From Cognataquiflexum nitidum (GTDB taxonomy: Bacteria; Bacteroidota; Bacteroidia; Cytophagales; Cyclobacteriaceae), in the NCBI RefSeq assembly GCF_022538055.1, contig NZ_JAKZAM010000007.1, positions 62,001 to 126,000 of the forward strand: a DNA stretch of 64,000 nucleotides. The letters are read 5' to 3'. Below are positions 8,533 through 17,931 of the stretch, in pieces. The notes beneath the pieces were generated by a model that worked only from the letters and a program-made list of their open reading frames with translations, searched no databases and was not told the DNA's origin. The first letter of the stretch is position 1. Each line of letters starts with the position of its first letter. The position numbers and the translations under genes are program-made.

Positions 8533-8976
8533 ATGACTGAAAAAAAAGTAATTTTGACATTTATCATTCTATTGATTACCAGTTTTGGAATCAATGTTAA
8601 GGCACAATCAGCCGATGCCATTGTCGGCAAATGGTACAACACCGAGAAAGATGCCCAAGTGGAAATTTTCAAAGAGGGAGGAAAATATTCCGGAAAAATC
8701 GTTTGGCTACAAGACCCAACCGAAAACGGGAAACCCAAAACAGACAAAAACAATACCGACCAATCCAAGCGTACAAGGCCAATCATGGGGATGAAGCTTT
8801 TGAGCAATTTCGAACACACCGGCGATACTTGGGAAAATGGGACGATCTACGATCCTAAAAATGGTAAAACCTACTCCTGCATCATCAAGAAGAAAAATGA
8901 CAAGACGCTTGAAGTCCGCGGTTTTGTCGGGTTTTCAATGATCGGAAGGACGGTAGAGTGGACGAAAGCGGAATAA
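8533..8976 (+). CDS. Secreted DUF2147 domain protein
   Basis: A 147-residue protein with a signal peptide (KKVILTFIILLITSFGINVKA, cleavage near residue 25). The mature part matches DUF2147: AIVGKWYNTEKDAQVEIFKE at the start, GKIVWLQDP, the motif RPIMGMKLLSNFE, WENGTIYDPKNGKTYSC and a C-terminal LEVRGFVGFSMIGRTVEW. The family is probably a small lipocalin-like beta barrel in the periplasm; its ligand is unknown. It is monocistronic as far as can be seen. Confidence 0.88.
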   Translation: MTEKKVILTFIILLITSFGINVKAQSADAIVGKWYNTEKDAQVEIFKEGGKYSGKIVWLQDPTENGKPKTDKNNTDQSKRTRPIMGMKLLSNFEHTGDTWENGTIYDPKNGKTYSCIIKKKNDKTLEVRGFVGFSMIGRTVEWTKAE

Positions 8977-9071
8977 TGAGCAGCATTTCTTCTATGAATA
9001 ACATTGGCGCATTGAATTTAACCCATTGTTTGAGCGATGAAATTCCAATACATTTAAATCCTTAAGCCTAC

Positions 9072-9635
9072 ATGAAGCAGTTTGCAGTTTTTTTTATTGC
9101 CCTCATTTTTTGTTTTTCCAATAGCGGAGAAGCGCAAGAGCTAAGAAACGGTTATGTACTTCTTACAAAAAATGATACTGTTGCGTGTAAAATTGTTTTT
9201 GGAGGCCCAAATGGAACCAACAAAACCCAAGTCTCTACCAAAACAGCGGATGGCAAGGATAAAATTTATAAAACAAAGGATAAACAAGTTCTTGCTTATG
9301 GTTTCGATCAGATGGGAGTGCCATTTGATTATTTGTTCGTTGACCTTGGTCGAAAAGTAGAAACCGGATTTTTCCGGCTGATTGAAAACGGAAATCCCTA
9401 TAAGCTGTATGTTCAAAATAACAGCGAGACCGTCAACGGAGTGACTACCACTACACCTTATTATGTGTTATTCAATGCTAGGGGAGATTCTATAGATTTT
9501 TTGGTAAGCGGAGTGAGTGGATGGAAAAATAGACTGGAGGTATTTTTAAAAGATGATCCAAAGGCAAAAGAAAACTTGAAAAGTGTCAACCGGCAGGATG
9601 TATTGAAATTCATTAAAAGCCTAAATGAAAATTGA
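9072..9635 (+). CDS. Secreted protein of unknown function
   Basis: A 187-residue protein with a clear signal peptide (KQFAVFFIALIFCFSNSGEA, cleavage about residue 21). The mature part looks like mostly beta strands: an opening NGYVLLTKNDTVACKIVF, a central FFRLIENGNPYKLYVQN and a lysine-rich helical C-terminus. The opening resembles secreted Bacteroidota proteins that begin with a 'G.I....DT..G.I' pattern, but I do not recognise a named family. It follows the DUF2147 gene by 95 bases on the same strand. Confidence 0.7.
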   Translation: MKQFAVFFIALIFCFSNSGEAQELRNGYVLLTKNDTVACKIVFGGPNGTNKTQVSTKTADGKDKIYKTKDKQVLAYGFDQMGVPFDYLFVDLGRKVETGFFRLIENGNPYKLYVQNNSETVNGVTTTTPYYVLFNARGDSIDFLVSGVSGWKNRLEVFLKDDPKAKENLKSVNRQDVLKFIKSLNEN

Positions 9636-9771
9636 TTAGAGGTGGGAATAAAGATTTTTGTAAAGAATTGAATGCTCGATTCTGGTATTTAAAACCTTTG
9701 ATGACATCTACTTGCTTTTTTTAAAACCTTTTGCCTTTATACAAAAAACAAAGGAAATCTAGAATTACCAA

Positions 9772-10161
9772 TTATCCCCAAATCCCTACCGGCACGATCT
9801 CCAAAACATTTCCAAAAGGATCGTCGAAATAAAAACTTTTCAGGTCGTGGTTCCATTCCTGTTCATGGGTGAGGGTGATTCCTTTTTCGAGTAGGTTTGA
9901 TTTGGCCTTCAGGTAATCTCTTTTACTTACCTCAAAAGCTAAATGCTGCTTTCCGTAAGCATAATGCGGAGGCAATGTCTTTTCAAATTTCGTTACCTCC
10001 GGAATGAAACACAGCAACACAGAACTGCCGCAACGAAAAAAAATATGTCTGTCTGCCACTTTGGATATGATCGGCATTTCAAGGATTTGGCCGTAAAAGT
10101 TTTCTGCCAGATCCAAGTCTGTGACATACAGACAGGTTTCCTTGATTTGGGTATATTTCAT
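9772..10161 (-). CDS. VOC (glyoxalase/bleomycin-resistance fold) family protein
   Basis: A 129-residue single-domain vicinal-oxygen-chelate protein. It has the typical order: YVTDLDLAENFYGQILEMP near the N-terminus, RHIFFRCGSSVLLCF, the metal-site-like KQHLAFEV (His near residue 73), and the closing SFYFDDPFGNVLEIVP with a glutamate ligand. Members range from glyoxalase I to fosfomycin thiol transferases and ring-cleaving dioxygenases; nothing here selects one. I used the second ATG (MKYTQ) because it leaves the usual family length. Confidence 0.85.
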   Translation of the reverse strand: MKYTQIKETCLYVTDLDLAENFYGQILEMPIISKVADRHIFFRCGSSVLLCFIPEVTKFEKTLPPHYAYGKQHLAFEVSKRDYLKAKSNLLEKGITLTHEQEWNHDLKSFYFDDPFGNVLEIVPVGIWG

Positions 10162-10334
10162 CATAGAAGTTACAAAAAAACAAATGCTGCAGAAAGGTAA
10201 ATGTGGAGGAGTGAACTATACTTTTTTAACCTTTCGGTTTTTTCGAATAAATGGTAAATGAAATTACCTATTTGGATTTAGGCAATGCTGTTTTTTGATT
10301 TCAATATGCTATCTTGTTAGTTTAATTCAGTCCT

Positions 10335-11474
10335 ATGAAATACCTGCATCCTGTAAATGGCTTTCTTTTGTATTTGCTCCTATTTTGGTCATGTTCAGCT
10401 CCAAAAGAGAAGGAAACTAAAACTGAACTCGAGTTTGTGGTCACTGAAAAATTCAAAACCTTTCCTTTGCCTGAGGACATCGGGCATTTGGATTTGTATT
10501 TTCAGTCTATAGAGGACAAGTATTTTTTTCTCTTCGATTACAAAACCAAGCAACTCTTGACCTATTCCATCCCTGAGAACCGCCTGCTCAAAACCATCAA
10601 GTTTGAAGAAGAGGGGCCTGCCGGTGTCGGGAACAATATTGCAGGTCTTTTTATCGAAAGTCCAGATGTGATTTACCTGACTGCGGGTATCAATACACTT
10701 TTCAAATTTGATGGTGATGGCAACTTGCTCCAAAAAACACCGATCAATGTAGAGGGATTGGAAGAAAAAGGAATCAGTCTTTTCTCTAACATTTTCACAT
10801 TGGCCAAGGACGGATTTTATTTTCCTGCCTTTCCAATGGTATTTGCATGGACATCGGTTACTCCCAAGGAATTGACTGAAATCCCAAACCTCATGAGGTA
10901 TGATACCCTTAGCAAAACATTTACTCCGGTAAGTTACTTTCCTGAGGAATTTGTTGGGGATAACCTCAACAAGTCAATCTTTCCTTTGCTGTCTTTGGGT
11001 CCTGACGACATGCCTGTCATCAACATGAATTTTAGGAATATTTACCGGTTGAAGGAGGGAGAAATTATTTCTTCATTTGCCGGACATTCTGCTTTTCCCA
11101 ATGATCCGCCGATATCTAAATCTCCCAATATGTTTGAGGACATGCCCGAGATTATGAAGATCGTAAACCACGTAGATATTTATACTGACCTGTTTTATTT
11201 CAATAACTTGGAGCTGATGGTAAGGGTCGCAAAATTTGAGGATGTTCCTGAAAACGTGTTTGAAACAGGTTCTTTTTTGGCTTCAAAGTGGGGTTTGGTG
11301 TTTTTGGATAAGGAATTCAACAAAGTCGGCGAAATGGAATTGAAACCGGATAGGTATCATGGCCAATACATTTTTGAAGACGAAGAGGGGATTTGGATCT
11401 CTACCGATCATCCGGACAACCCGGCACTTTCTGAAGATTTTATAAGGTTTCAATTGATAGAGATAAAAAATTAA
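10335..11474 (+). CDS. DUF4221 family lipoprotein
   Basis: A 379-residue protein with a lipoprotein signal (LLYLLLFWSC, Cys20), so probably anchored to the outer membrane. The mature part looks like a beta-propeller-type repeat, with strands such as YFLFDYKTKQLLTYSIPENRL and YLTAGINTLFKFDGDGNLLQ and later GIWISTDHPDNP. It fits DUF4221, a family abundant in Cyclobacteriaceae, often in many paralogues, with no known function. A terminator follows immediately and no gene overlaps it, so it is a single-gene unit. Confidence 0.8.
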   Translation: MKYLHPVNGFLLYLLLFWSCSAPKEKETKTELEFVVTEKFKTFPLPEDIGHLDLYFQSIEDKYFFLFDYKTKQLLTYSIPENRLLKTIKFEEEGPAGVGNNIAGLFIESPDVIYLTAGINTLFKFDGDGNLLQKTPINVEGLEEKGISLFSNIFTLAKDGFYFPAFPMVFAWTSVTPKELTEIPNLMRYDTLSKTFTPVSYFPEEFVGDNLNKSIFPLLSLGPDDMPVINMNFRNIYRLKEGEIISSFAGHSAFPNDPPISKSPNMFEDMPEIMKIVNHVDIYTDLFYFNNLELMVRVAKFEDVPENVFETGSFLASKWGLVFLDKEFNKVGEMELKPDRYHGQYIFEDEEGIWISTDHPDNPALSEDFIRFQLIEIKN

Positions 11475-11499
11475 GGGATCTGTTTTTGCAGAATCCCTT
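11473..11499 (+). terminator. Terminator after the DUF4221 gene
   Basis: AAGGGATCTG pairs with CAGAATCCCTT (one bulge) around TTTTTG, followed by ATTATTTAAAA. The stem begins within the stop codon. Confidence 0.65.
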
Positions 11500-11544
11500 A
11501 TTATTTAAAATGTATGTACGCGATTATGCCAGTAGTTTGATATC

Positions 11545-11664
11545 CATTTAAATTCTTATGTAAGGACTGAAATGCCCGGTCCATCGTCCCGATAGCCATC
11601 GGGATTCCGACTTCGGTCTTCCGTTCCCATTGAAGAAGAATATTGGGTTACTTGCAAAGAAGCA
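11545..11664. repeat. Dispersed intergenic repeat, copy B
   Basis: This is a second copy of the repeat at 8396-8510, sharing TGAAATGCCCGGT, the palindromic CCCGATAGCCATCGGG, CCGACTTCGG and the highly conserved tail AAGAAGAATATTGGGTTA plus GCAAAGAAGC. The internal blocks CCGACTTCG and GATAGC-ATCGG are in the opposite order from copy A. It lies between the converging DUF4221 and metX genes. Confidence 0.7.
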
Positions 11665-11697
11665 TAAATCCATGTTATTCAAAATCCAGAATCTTAA

Positions 11698-12753
11698 TTA
11701 CCCGTTGTTCTCCAGATAAAATCCCTTCAGAATATACTGCAACTGCCCATATTCGATAAGAAAGGCATCGTGGCCATAAGGTGATTGGATTTCTCTGTAG
11801 GTTCCTTTGGGAACATGCCGGGATATGAATTGGGACTCTTCTTTGAGGAACAATAAATCCCTGTCCACTCCGATTGCCAATACTTTGGAGGGAATTTGTT
11901 GAAGTACTTTTTCCGGTCCCCCTCGTCCACGCCCAAGGTCATGACTGTCCATGGCTTTGCTCAGCACCCAATAAGAAAATGCGTTGAATCTGTTTCCGAG
12001 TTTTTGGCCCTGATACCTGAGGTAGGAGGAAATGCGGAAGTTGTCGAGTTTTTCTTCGGTATCGCTCTGCTTAAGTGCAAAGTCCTCAGGATGTCTGTAG
12101 GAAAGCATGGCAATTGCCCTTGCTGCTTCCATCCCTTTTTTGCCGGCATCTGCTTGGTTTTCTCCCCAGGTACAATCGGCTTCGATCGCCATTCTTTGGG
12201 TTTCATTGAAGCCTATGGTCCAGGGTGAAGTCTTGGCATTGGAAGCCAGGATGATGGTGTTTTTGACATGATCCTGCAGCAGGTATGCCCACTCTATAGC
12301 TACCTGTCCACCAAGCGAACCTCCAATGACGGTATTGATGGTATTGATTCCAAGATATTCTCTGAGATGATCCAATGACCTTGCCATATCTCTTGTGCTG
12401 AGATTTGGGAAGTCATAGTAATAAGGTTTGCCTGTCAGGGGATTTTCTGAAAGGGGACTGCTAGATCCGTAGCAAGAACCCAGCAAGTTGGCGCAAACGA
12501 TAAAATACTTGCCCGGGTCATAAAATTTATCTTCTCCTACCATACCGTTCCACCATTCTTGGACTTTGGCATCTCCTGTGAGCGCATGGATGACCCAGAT
12601 GACATTGTCCTTTGCTGTGGTCAGACGTCCTTGGGTGGTATAAGCCAGTTGGAATCCGGGAAGAGACTCTCCGGACTCCAGGTCAAATACGCCCTCATGC
12701 GTGTAGGTTTCTTGCGCCATATCAATAATCAGGTAGTTACTTGCTACATTCAT
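11698..12753 (-). CDS. metX: Homoserine O-acetyltransferase
   Basis: Acetylates homoserine with acetyl-CoA, the first committed step of methionine synthesis by direct sulfhydrylation. It is an alpha/beta-hydrolase of 351 residues. The nucleophile elbow is GGSLGGQVAIEW, the acid lies in GVDRDLLF and the histidine in YGHDAFLIEY. NLLGSCYGSSSP is a family signature. The true start may be the internal ATG at 12720 (MAQETYTHEG), since the first 11 residues are atypical. It follows metY by 42 bases and so falls under the same SAM riboswitch. Succinyl specificity is possible but less likely with metY as partner. Confidence 0.92.
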   Translation of the reverse strand: MNVASNYLIIDMAQETYTHEGVFDLESGESLPGFQLAYTTQGRLTTAKDNVIWVIHALTGDAKVQEWWNGMVGEDKFYDPGKYFIVCANLLGSCYGSSSPLSENPLTGKPYYYDFPNLSTRDMARSLDHLREYLGINTINTVIGGSLGGQVAIEWAYLLQDHVKNTIILASNAKTSPWTIGFNETQRMAIEADCTWGENQADAGKKGMEAARAIAMLSYRHPEDFALKQSDTEEKLDNFRISSYLRYQGQKLGNRFNAFSYWVLSKAMDSHDLGRGRGGPEKVLQQIPSKVLAIGVDRDLLFLKEESQFISRHVPKGTYREIQSPYGHDAFLIEYGQLQYILKGFYLENNG

Positions 12754-12795
12754 TACTTTACTATTGGGATTCTTCTCAGGTTTTCCTGAATTTTA

Positions 12796-14106
<1,311 letters not shown>

Positions 14107-14137
14107 TTATGGTGTGGTTAAAAATTATAAATTTTAT

Positions 14138-14157
14138 AAGGATTAAATTTAATCCTT
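14138..14157. other. Perfect 20-bp palindrome in the metY leader
   Basis: AAGGATTAAATTTAATCCTT is perfectly palindromic and lies 44 bases before the metY start, between it and the riboswitch. On the minus strand an AT-rich segment (ATAAAATTTATAATTTTT) follows. It could be a weak terminator acting as the expression platform of the riboswitch, or an operator. Neither is proven. Confidence 0.5.
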
Positions 14158-14283
14158 TTGGTTTGGTAAAAGAAAAAAATAATTGAGTATCCAGGATGCC
14201 CAACAACTTTTTCGTTAAAAATTGATGAAAATTGGTTTGAAGGAAGTGGGGCAATAATAATTGGTGAATCCATTATGTTAAGA

Positions 14284-14389
14284 ATTTATATTTCCAGATA
14301 AAAAATTTTACCTGGCAGGATTTGGCACCTTGGATTTTCCTGGTTGCCAGAGGGTCGCAGAGCCTGTCTCTTACCTCTTCTTTATAAAT
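14284..14389 (-). ncRNA. SAM-I (S-box) riboswitch controlling metY-metX
   Basis: Read on the minus strand, the segment holds the S-box core in order: AAGAGGTAAGAGACAGGC, GACCCTCTGGCAACC, AAGGTGCCAAATCC. Closing-stem halves ATTTATA (14383-14389) and TATAAAT (14284-14290) flank it. This is the class that binds S-adenosylmethionine and turns methionine genes off. The aptamer ends about 190 bases before metY. That leader holds a 20-bp palindrome and no classical strong terminator, so the switching mechanism is open. Confidence 0.9.
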
Positions 14390-14749
14390 CCCTACACAAA
14401 AAGTGAAAGGACATTGCAAATAAATAGTTGAAATGCCGGATATGCAAGACTCATGAAAAATATTTTCCTATGTAGTCTAAAATATGTTTATGGTCAACCA
14501 GATTAGACAATGACGTAAACAGACTTATCTATTTGGGGTTTTGAAAGAATTTTTGAGAGGACTGTTTTTTATTTGGTCTAAAATCTGATTGTCAAAAAGT
14601 AAAGGCTTTAAGAAAAGCTACCTTTTCATCCGGTCAGTTGATTGGGACAGGATTGAGTTCGTAAACTTGACTTAAAACCTTTTCTGGAAATACTTATATC
14701 CCACCTTGGGCTTTTACGAAGTGGGTTCAGGGAAAATCGAAATCTTGAA
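14390..14749. other. Gene-free stretch between ybjQ and the SAM riboswitch
   Basis: 360 bases with no supported gene. It must hold the metY promoter (minus strand) near 14390-14440, where CTATTTATTTGCAATG resembles but does not match the TAnnTTTG box. The rest is AT-rich, with no convincing open frame, tRNA or terminator. Confidence 0.4.
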
Positions 14750-15073
14750 TTAAAAGACTTTCTCAATCTTGACAGCAGTGCCTGCTGCTGTTACCATCAG
14801 CATACCATCTCTGATAGTCTCATAATCCAAGTCGATCCCCACGATTGCGGTCGCGCCAAAAGCCCTTGCCTGCATTTCCATTTCGGACATGGCAGTGGCT
14901 TTCGCCTCCCGTAATACCTGCTCATAGGCACCTGACCTGCCGCCTACGATGTCAGTGATGCTGGCAAAGAAATCTTTAAAAACATTGGCGCCGATAATGG
15001 TTTCGCCTGAAACAATGCCGAGGTAGGCAGTAATTTTATATCCCTCTAGACTTGGAGTAGTACTTACTATCAT
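14750..15073 (-). CDS. YbjQ/UPF0145 family protein
   Basis: A 107-residue cytoplasmic protein matching the YbjQ family: opening [21 protein letters not shown], then [21 protein letters not shown], the signature [19 protein letters not shown] and a C-terminal [10 protein letters not shown]. The fold forms a pentamer in solved members, and the family is often labelled 'heavy-metal-binding', with thin evidence. It is full length and stands alone between the amidohydrolase and methionine operons. Confidence 0.9.
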   Translation of the reverse strand: MIVSTTPSLEGYKITAYLGIVSGETIIGANVFKDFFASITDIVGGRSGAYEQVLREAKATAMSEMEMQARAFGATAIVGIDLDYETIRDGMLMVTAAGTAVKIEKVF

Positions 15074-15155
15074 TTTTTTATGGTTTATGATTCAACATTC
15101 TTACGGATACCAAGACAATTGGATATCTCTATTTTCAGCAAGTTAACAAAAAAAT

Positions 15156-15182
15156 AAACCGCAGCTTTTTGGGCTGCGGTTT
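15156..15182 (-). terminator. Terminator of the amidohydrolase operon
   Basis: AAACCGCAGC and GCTGCGGTTT form a perfect 10-bp stem. On the minus strand it is followed by ATTTTTTTG. It lies 14 bases after the stop at 15197. Confidence 0.85.
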
Positions 15183-15196
15183 GATTTTGGATCAAA

Positions 15197-16498
15197 TCAA
15201 TTTTCGACAAGTCCCGGTGACCGCTGCAAAAATTCCTGGTACAGCTTGATATGTCTGTTGCTCATCGGTACCCTATAGCCGTCTATGAATACATGGCGGA
15301 TCTGGGTTTTGGTTTCAAAAGGATCTCCTGTGGATACAAAAAGAGTCGCATCTTTTCCCTGCTCGATGGAACCCATTCGATCAGCAACGCCGAATACCTC
15401 GGCGGCATTGATCGTGACGGCTTTCAAAGCTTCTTCTTTGCCCATGCCATAAGCAGCGGCAAAACCCGCATTGAAAGGTAGGTTTCTTGTGTTTTCGGCA
15501 TCATTGGACCTGATGACCACTTTCACACCTGCTTTGGCCATTTTGCCGGGATTGGTATAAGCTGCATCAAAACGGTCAGAATTCCTCGTCGGGATCGAAA
15601 GCATGGGCCCTGTGATGACAGGGATTTTGGAGGCAGCGATTTTATCAGCCACTCTCCAACCTTCAGCCACTCCTGTAAGGATTGCTTTTACATTTTTGGA
15701 TTGGATCCAGGCTATCGCTAAAGTGATATCTGATGCGGCATTTACTTCTACCAAGAGAGGTAATTCTCCCGCAACAACTTTTGCCAATTGTTCCATTTCG
15801 GGATAATAATCTAAGGCCGCATCGGCTTTTTTCAATTGGTAGAAAGTTACTGCCCTTTCCCAGATTTCATTTAGGGTTTTTTCGGCTTTTTCAGCTTCTT
15901 TTTTGATGTCCTCATCGCTCCTTCTATCCCGAGTACTGCGACGTGCAGAGGAAGGGAAATTCATTACGACACCTTTAAAACCCGCATACATTTGGTCTGC
16001 TGTATAGCCGTTGAGGTTGATCAAGGCAGCTGTTCCGGGAAATAACCCTCCCGAAGGTACGGCCAATGTAGTGGTGACACCACTCACCCGTGTAACAGGG
16101 ATGGCCACGGAGTTGGGGTTGACAGCTACTAGCGCCTGCATGTTTGGTGTTACCTGACCGATTTCTGCGTAATCCTGTGTTTCAGGTACAGAATTGACTT
16201 CGACCAATCCAAGTCGGCTTCCTCCATCAAACATTCCCGGATAGATAAAATGTCCGGTACAATCTATCACCTCAGCATCTCCCGCAGGAATGTTTTTTCC
16301 TACAGCTTCGATTTTTCCATTGGATATGAGCACGCTTCCATTTTCGATATTGCCTTTGGTAACAGTGACAATGGTTGCGTTTTGCAGCAAAAACCTGCCG
16401 TTTCTAGGCTTGATAAATTCCCCATCAAATTGGGCATTAGCCAATAGTGGGAGAACCAATAAAGCGACTGTAAATATGATTTGGTTTATCTTCTTCAT
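15197..16498 (-). CDS. Amidohydrolase-like protein lacking metal ligands (paralogue 3)
   Basis: A 433-residue exported protein from the ATG at 16498 (MKKINQIIFTVALL, signal cleaved after ANA); a longer frame from 16522 only adds residues before the signal peptide. It has the amidohydrolase barrel frame (IENGSVLISNGKIEAVGKNI, EQGKDATLFVSTGDPFE). Where active members have HxH it reads YPGMFDGGSRLG, and the later histidines are also missing (LLVEVNAASD, AILTGVAEGW). It is therefore probably inactive by itself. It lies 31 bases after its catalytic-looking neighbour, suggesting a structural or regulatory subunit of a shared complex. Confidence 0.85.
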   Translation of the reverse strand: MKKINQIIFTVALLVLPLLANAQFDGEFIKPRNGRFLLQNATIVTVTKGNIENGSVLISNGKIEAVGKNIPAGDAEVIDCTGHFIYPGMFDGGSRLGLVEVNSVPETQDYAEIGQVTPNMQALVAVNPNSVAIPVTRVSGVTTTLAVPSGGLFPGTAALINLNGYTADQMYAGFKGVVMNFPSSARRSTRDRRSDEDIKKEAEKAEKTLNEIWERAVTFYQLKKADAALDYYPEMEQLAKVVAGELPLLVEVNAASDITLAIAWIQSKNVKAILTGVAEGWRVADKIAASKIPVITGPMLSIPTRNSDRFDAAYTNPGKMAKAGVKVVIRSNDAENTRNLPFNAGFAAAYGMGKEEALKAVTINAAEVFGVADRMGSIEQGKDATLFVSTGDPFETKTQIRHVFIDGYRVPMSNRHIKLYQEFLQRSPGLVEN

Positions 16499-16529
16499 CT
16501 TCAGTATGTTTTGATCTTCCATTTAGATT

Positions 16530-17912
16530 TTAGTGTTCGTGGTCGAATAAGCTTCTACCAAAGTTTGTAAAGAAGAAATCAACCCCGTGCATACACTTGT
16601 GATCATGCTCTTTTAGGAATATAGGTTCAATGGATTCTGTTGCTGCTACCCTCAATCTCATGTCATTAGGATCCTCATTGATGTCAAAATATTTGACACC
16701 ATCCACAAAAGTCATCTGAGGGATGGCATAAACCGATAGTGGATGATCGTTGAAAATGACCAAATCAGCCTGTTTGCCTTCTTCGATGGAACCTACTTTG
16801 TCTGCAATGCCAAGTTGTTTGGCAGGATTGATAGTGATCAGGGCCAAAGTTTGCTCGTCAGTCAATTCGCCATAACGTTGTGCTTTTCCGGCTTCATGGT
16901 ACAAGTGACGGATCAATTCTCCTGAATCTGAGTTGATGGAAGTGATGACTCCGTTTTGGGTAAGTATGGCAGCATTGTAGGCTGTGGAATAATACACCTC
17001 AAACTTGTACGCCCACCAATCCGCAAAAACCGAAGCTCCCATCGTGTAGGCTGCCAATTCAGGAGCTACTTTAAAGCCTTCATTGACATGGGAAAACACG
17101 ATATTGGTGATGCCAAATTCTCTACAAACATTGATCAACATGTAAATTTCATCTGCTCGGTAGGAATGGCAGTGGATGATGATTTTCCCGTCCAAAATAT
17201 CCACTAGAGTCTGAAGACGTTCGCTGTATTTGGGAGGGACGGGAGTAGCTCCTTTTACTTTAAGGGCATTGTTGTAGGTTTCCCAGGTTTTTTTGTATTG
17301 AATCGCATCATTGAAACCATTTCTGATTACAGCCTCGACACCCATTCTTGACCTTGGCTGGATCCCGTTCCCTCTTCCATGAACTCTTGTTGGATTTTCA
17401 CCTAAGGCGAATTTGATGGTTCTAGCGGCATCTTTCATGATCAAGTCATCGGGATTTCCGGAGCCATAGCGGTGTTTGAGTGTGATGTTTTGTCCTCCAA
17501 TGGCATTAGCTGAACCATGCATGGCATGCGAAACGGTCACCCCACCTGCGAGTGCCCGGTACAAACCGATATCATAAGGATCGATCACATCCGCCATTCT
17601 TACCTCAGAGGTAATCGGTGCAGTGCCTTCATTGACAGCATCCAACGCCACATGTGAGTGGGCATCAATGATGCCGGGCATGACGTATTTTCCTTTTGCA
17701 TCAATAGTGGTGACATTTGAAGCAGTGAGTCCTCTTCCTATTTTTTTGATGATGCCATTTTCTACAAGGACATCGGTATCCTCCAATACTCCTTTTGTGA
17801 TAGTGAGTACAGTGGCATTTTTGATTAGTACAGACCCTTTTTGGGTTTGGGAATTTGCTGGATTCCAGCCCATCACCAATAAAGCTGCTATTATAAAGAT
17901 TGTCTTTTTCAT
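16530..17912 (-). CDS. Amidohydrolase with intact metal site (paralogue 2)
   Basis: A 460-residue exported protein (signal to about residue 21, ANS). It has the complete set of metal ligands of the imidazolonepropionase-like branch: DAHSHVALD (His85, His87), IIHCHSYRAD, NIVFSHVNEG and INSDSGE. C-terminal EEGKQADLVIFNDHPLSVYA closes the barrel and beta-sandwich. The extreme C-terminus is rich in histidine (KEHDHKCMHG, DHEH), which might bind metal. It is the middle gene of three tandem paralogues with gaps of 19 and 31 bases. The substrate, a cyclic amide or small peptide, cannot be told from sequence. Confidence 0.88.
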   Translation of the reverse strand: MKKTIFIIAALLVMGWNPANSQTQKGSVLIKNATVLTITKGVLEDTDVLVENGIIKKIGRGLTASNVTTIDAKGKYVMPGIIDAHSHVALDAVNEGTAPITSEVRMADVIDPYDIGLYRALAGGVTVSHAMHGSANAIGGQNITLKHRYGSGNPDDLIMKDAARTIKFALGENPTRVHGRGNGIQPRSRMGVEAVIRNGFNDAIQYKKTWETYNNALKVKGATPVPPKYSERLQTLVDILDGKIIIHCHSYRADEIYMLINVCREFGITNIVFSHVNEGFKVAPELAAYTMGASVFADWWAYKFEVYYSTAYNAAILTQNGVITSINSDSGELIRHLYHEAGKAQRYGELTDEQTLALITINPAKQLGIADKVGSIEEGKQADLVIFNDHPLSVYAIPQMTFVDGVKYFDINEDPNDMRLRVAATESIEPIFLKEHDHKCMHGVDFFFTNFGRSLFDHEH

Positions 17913-17931
17913 GATTTTCGGTGATTAGCGA

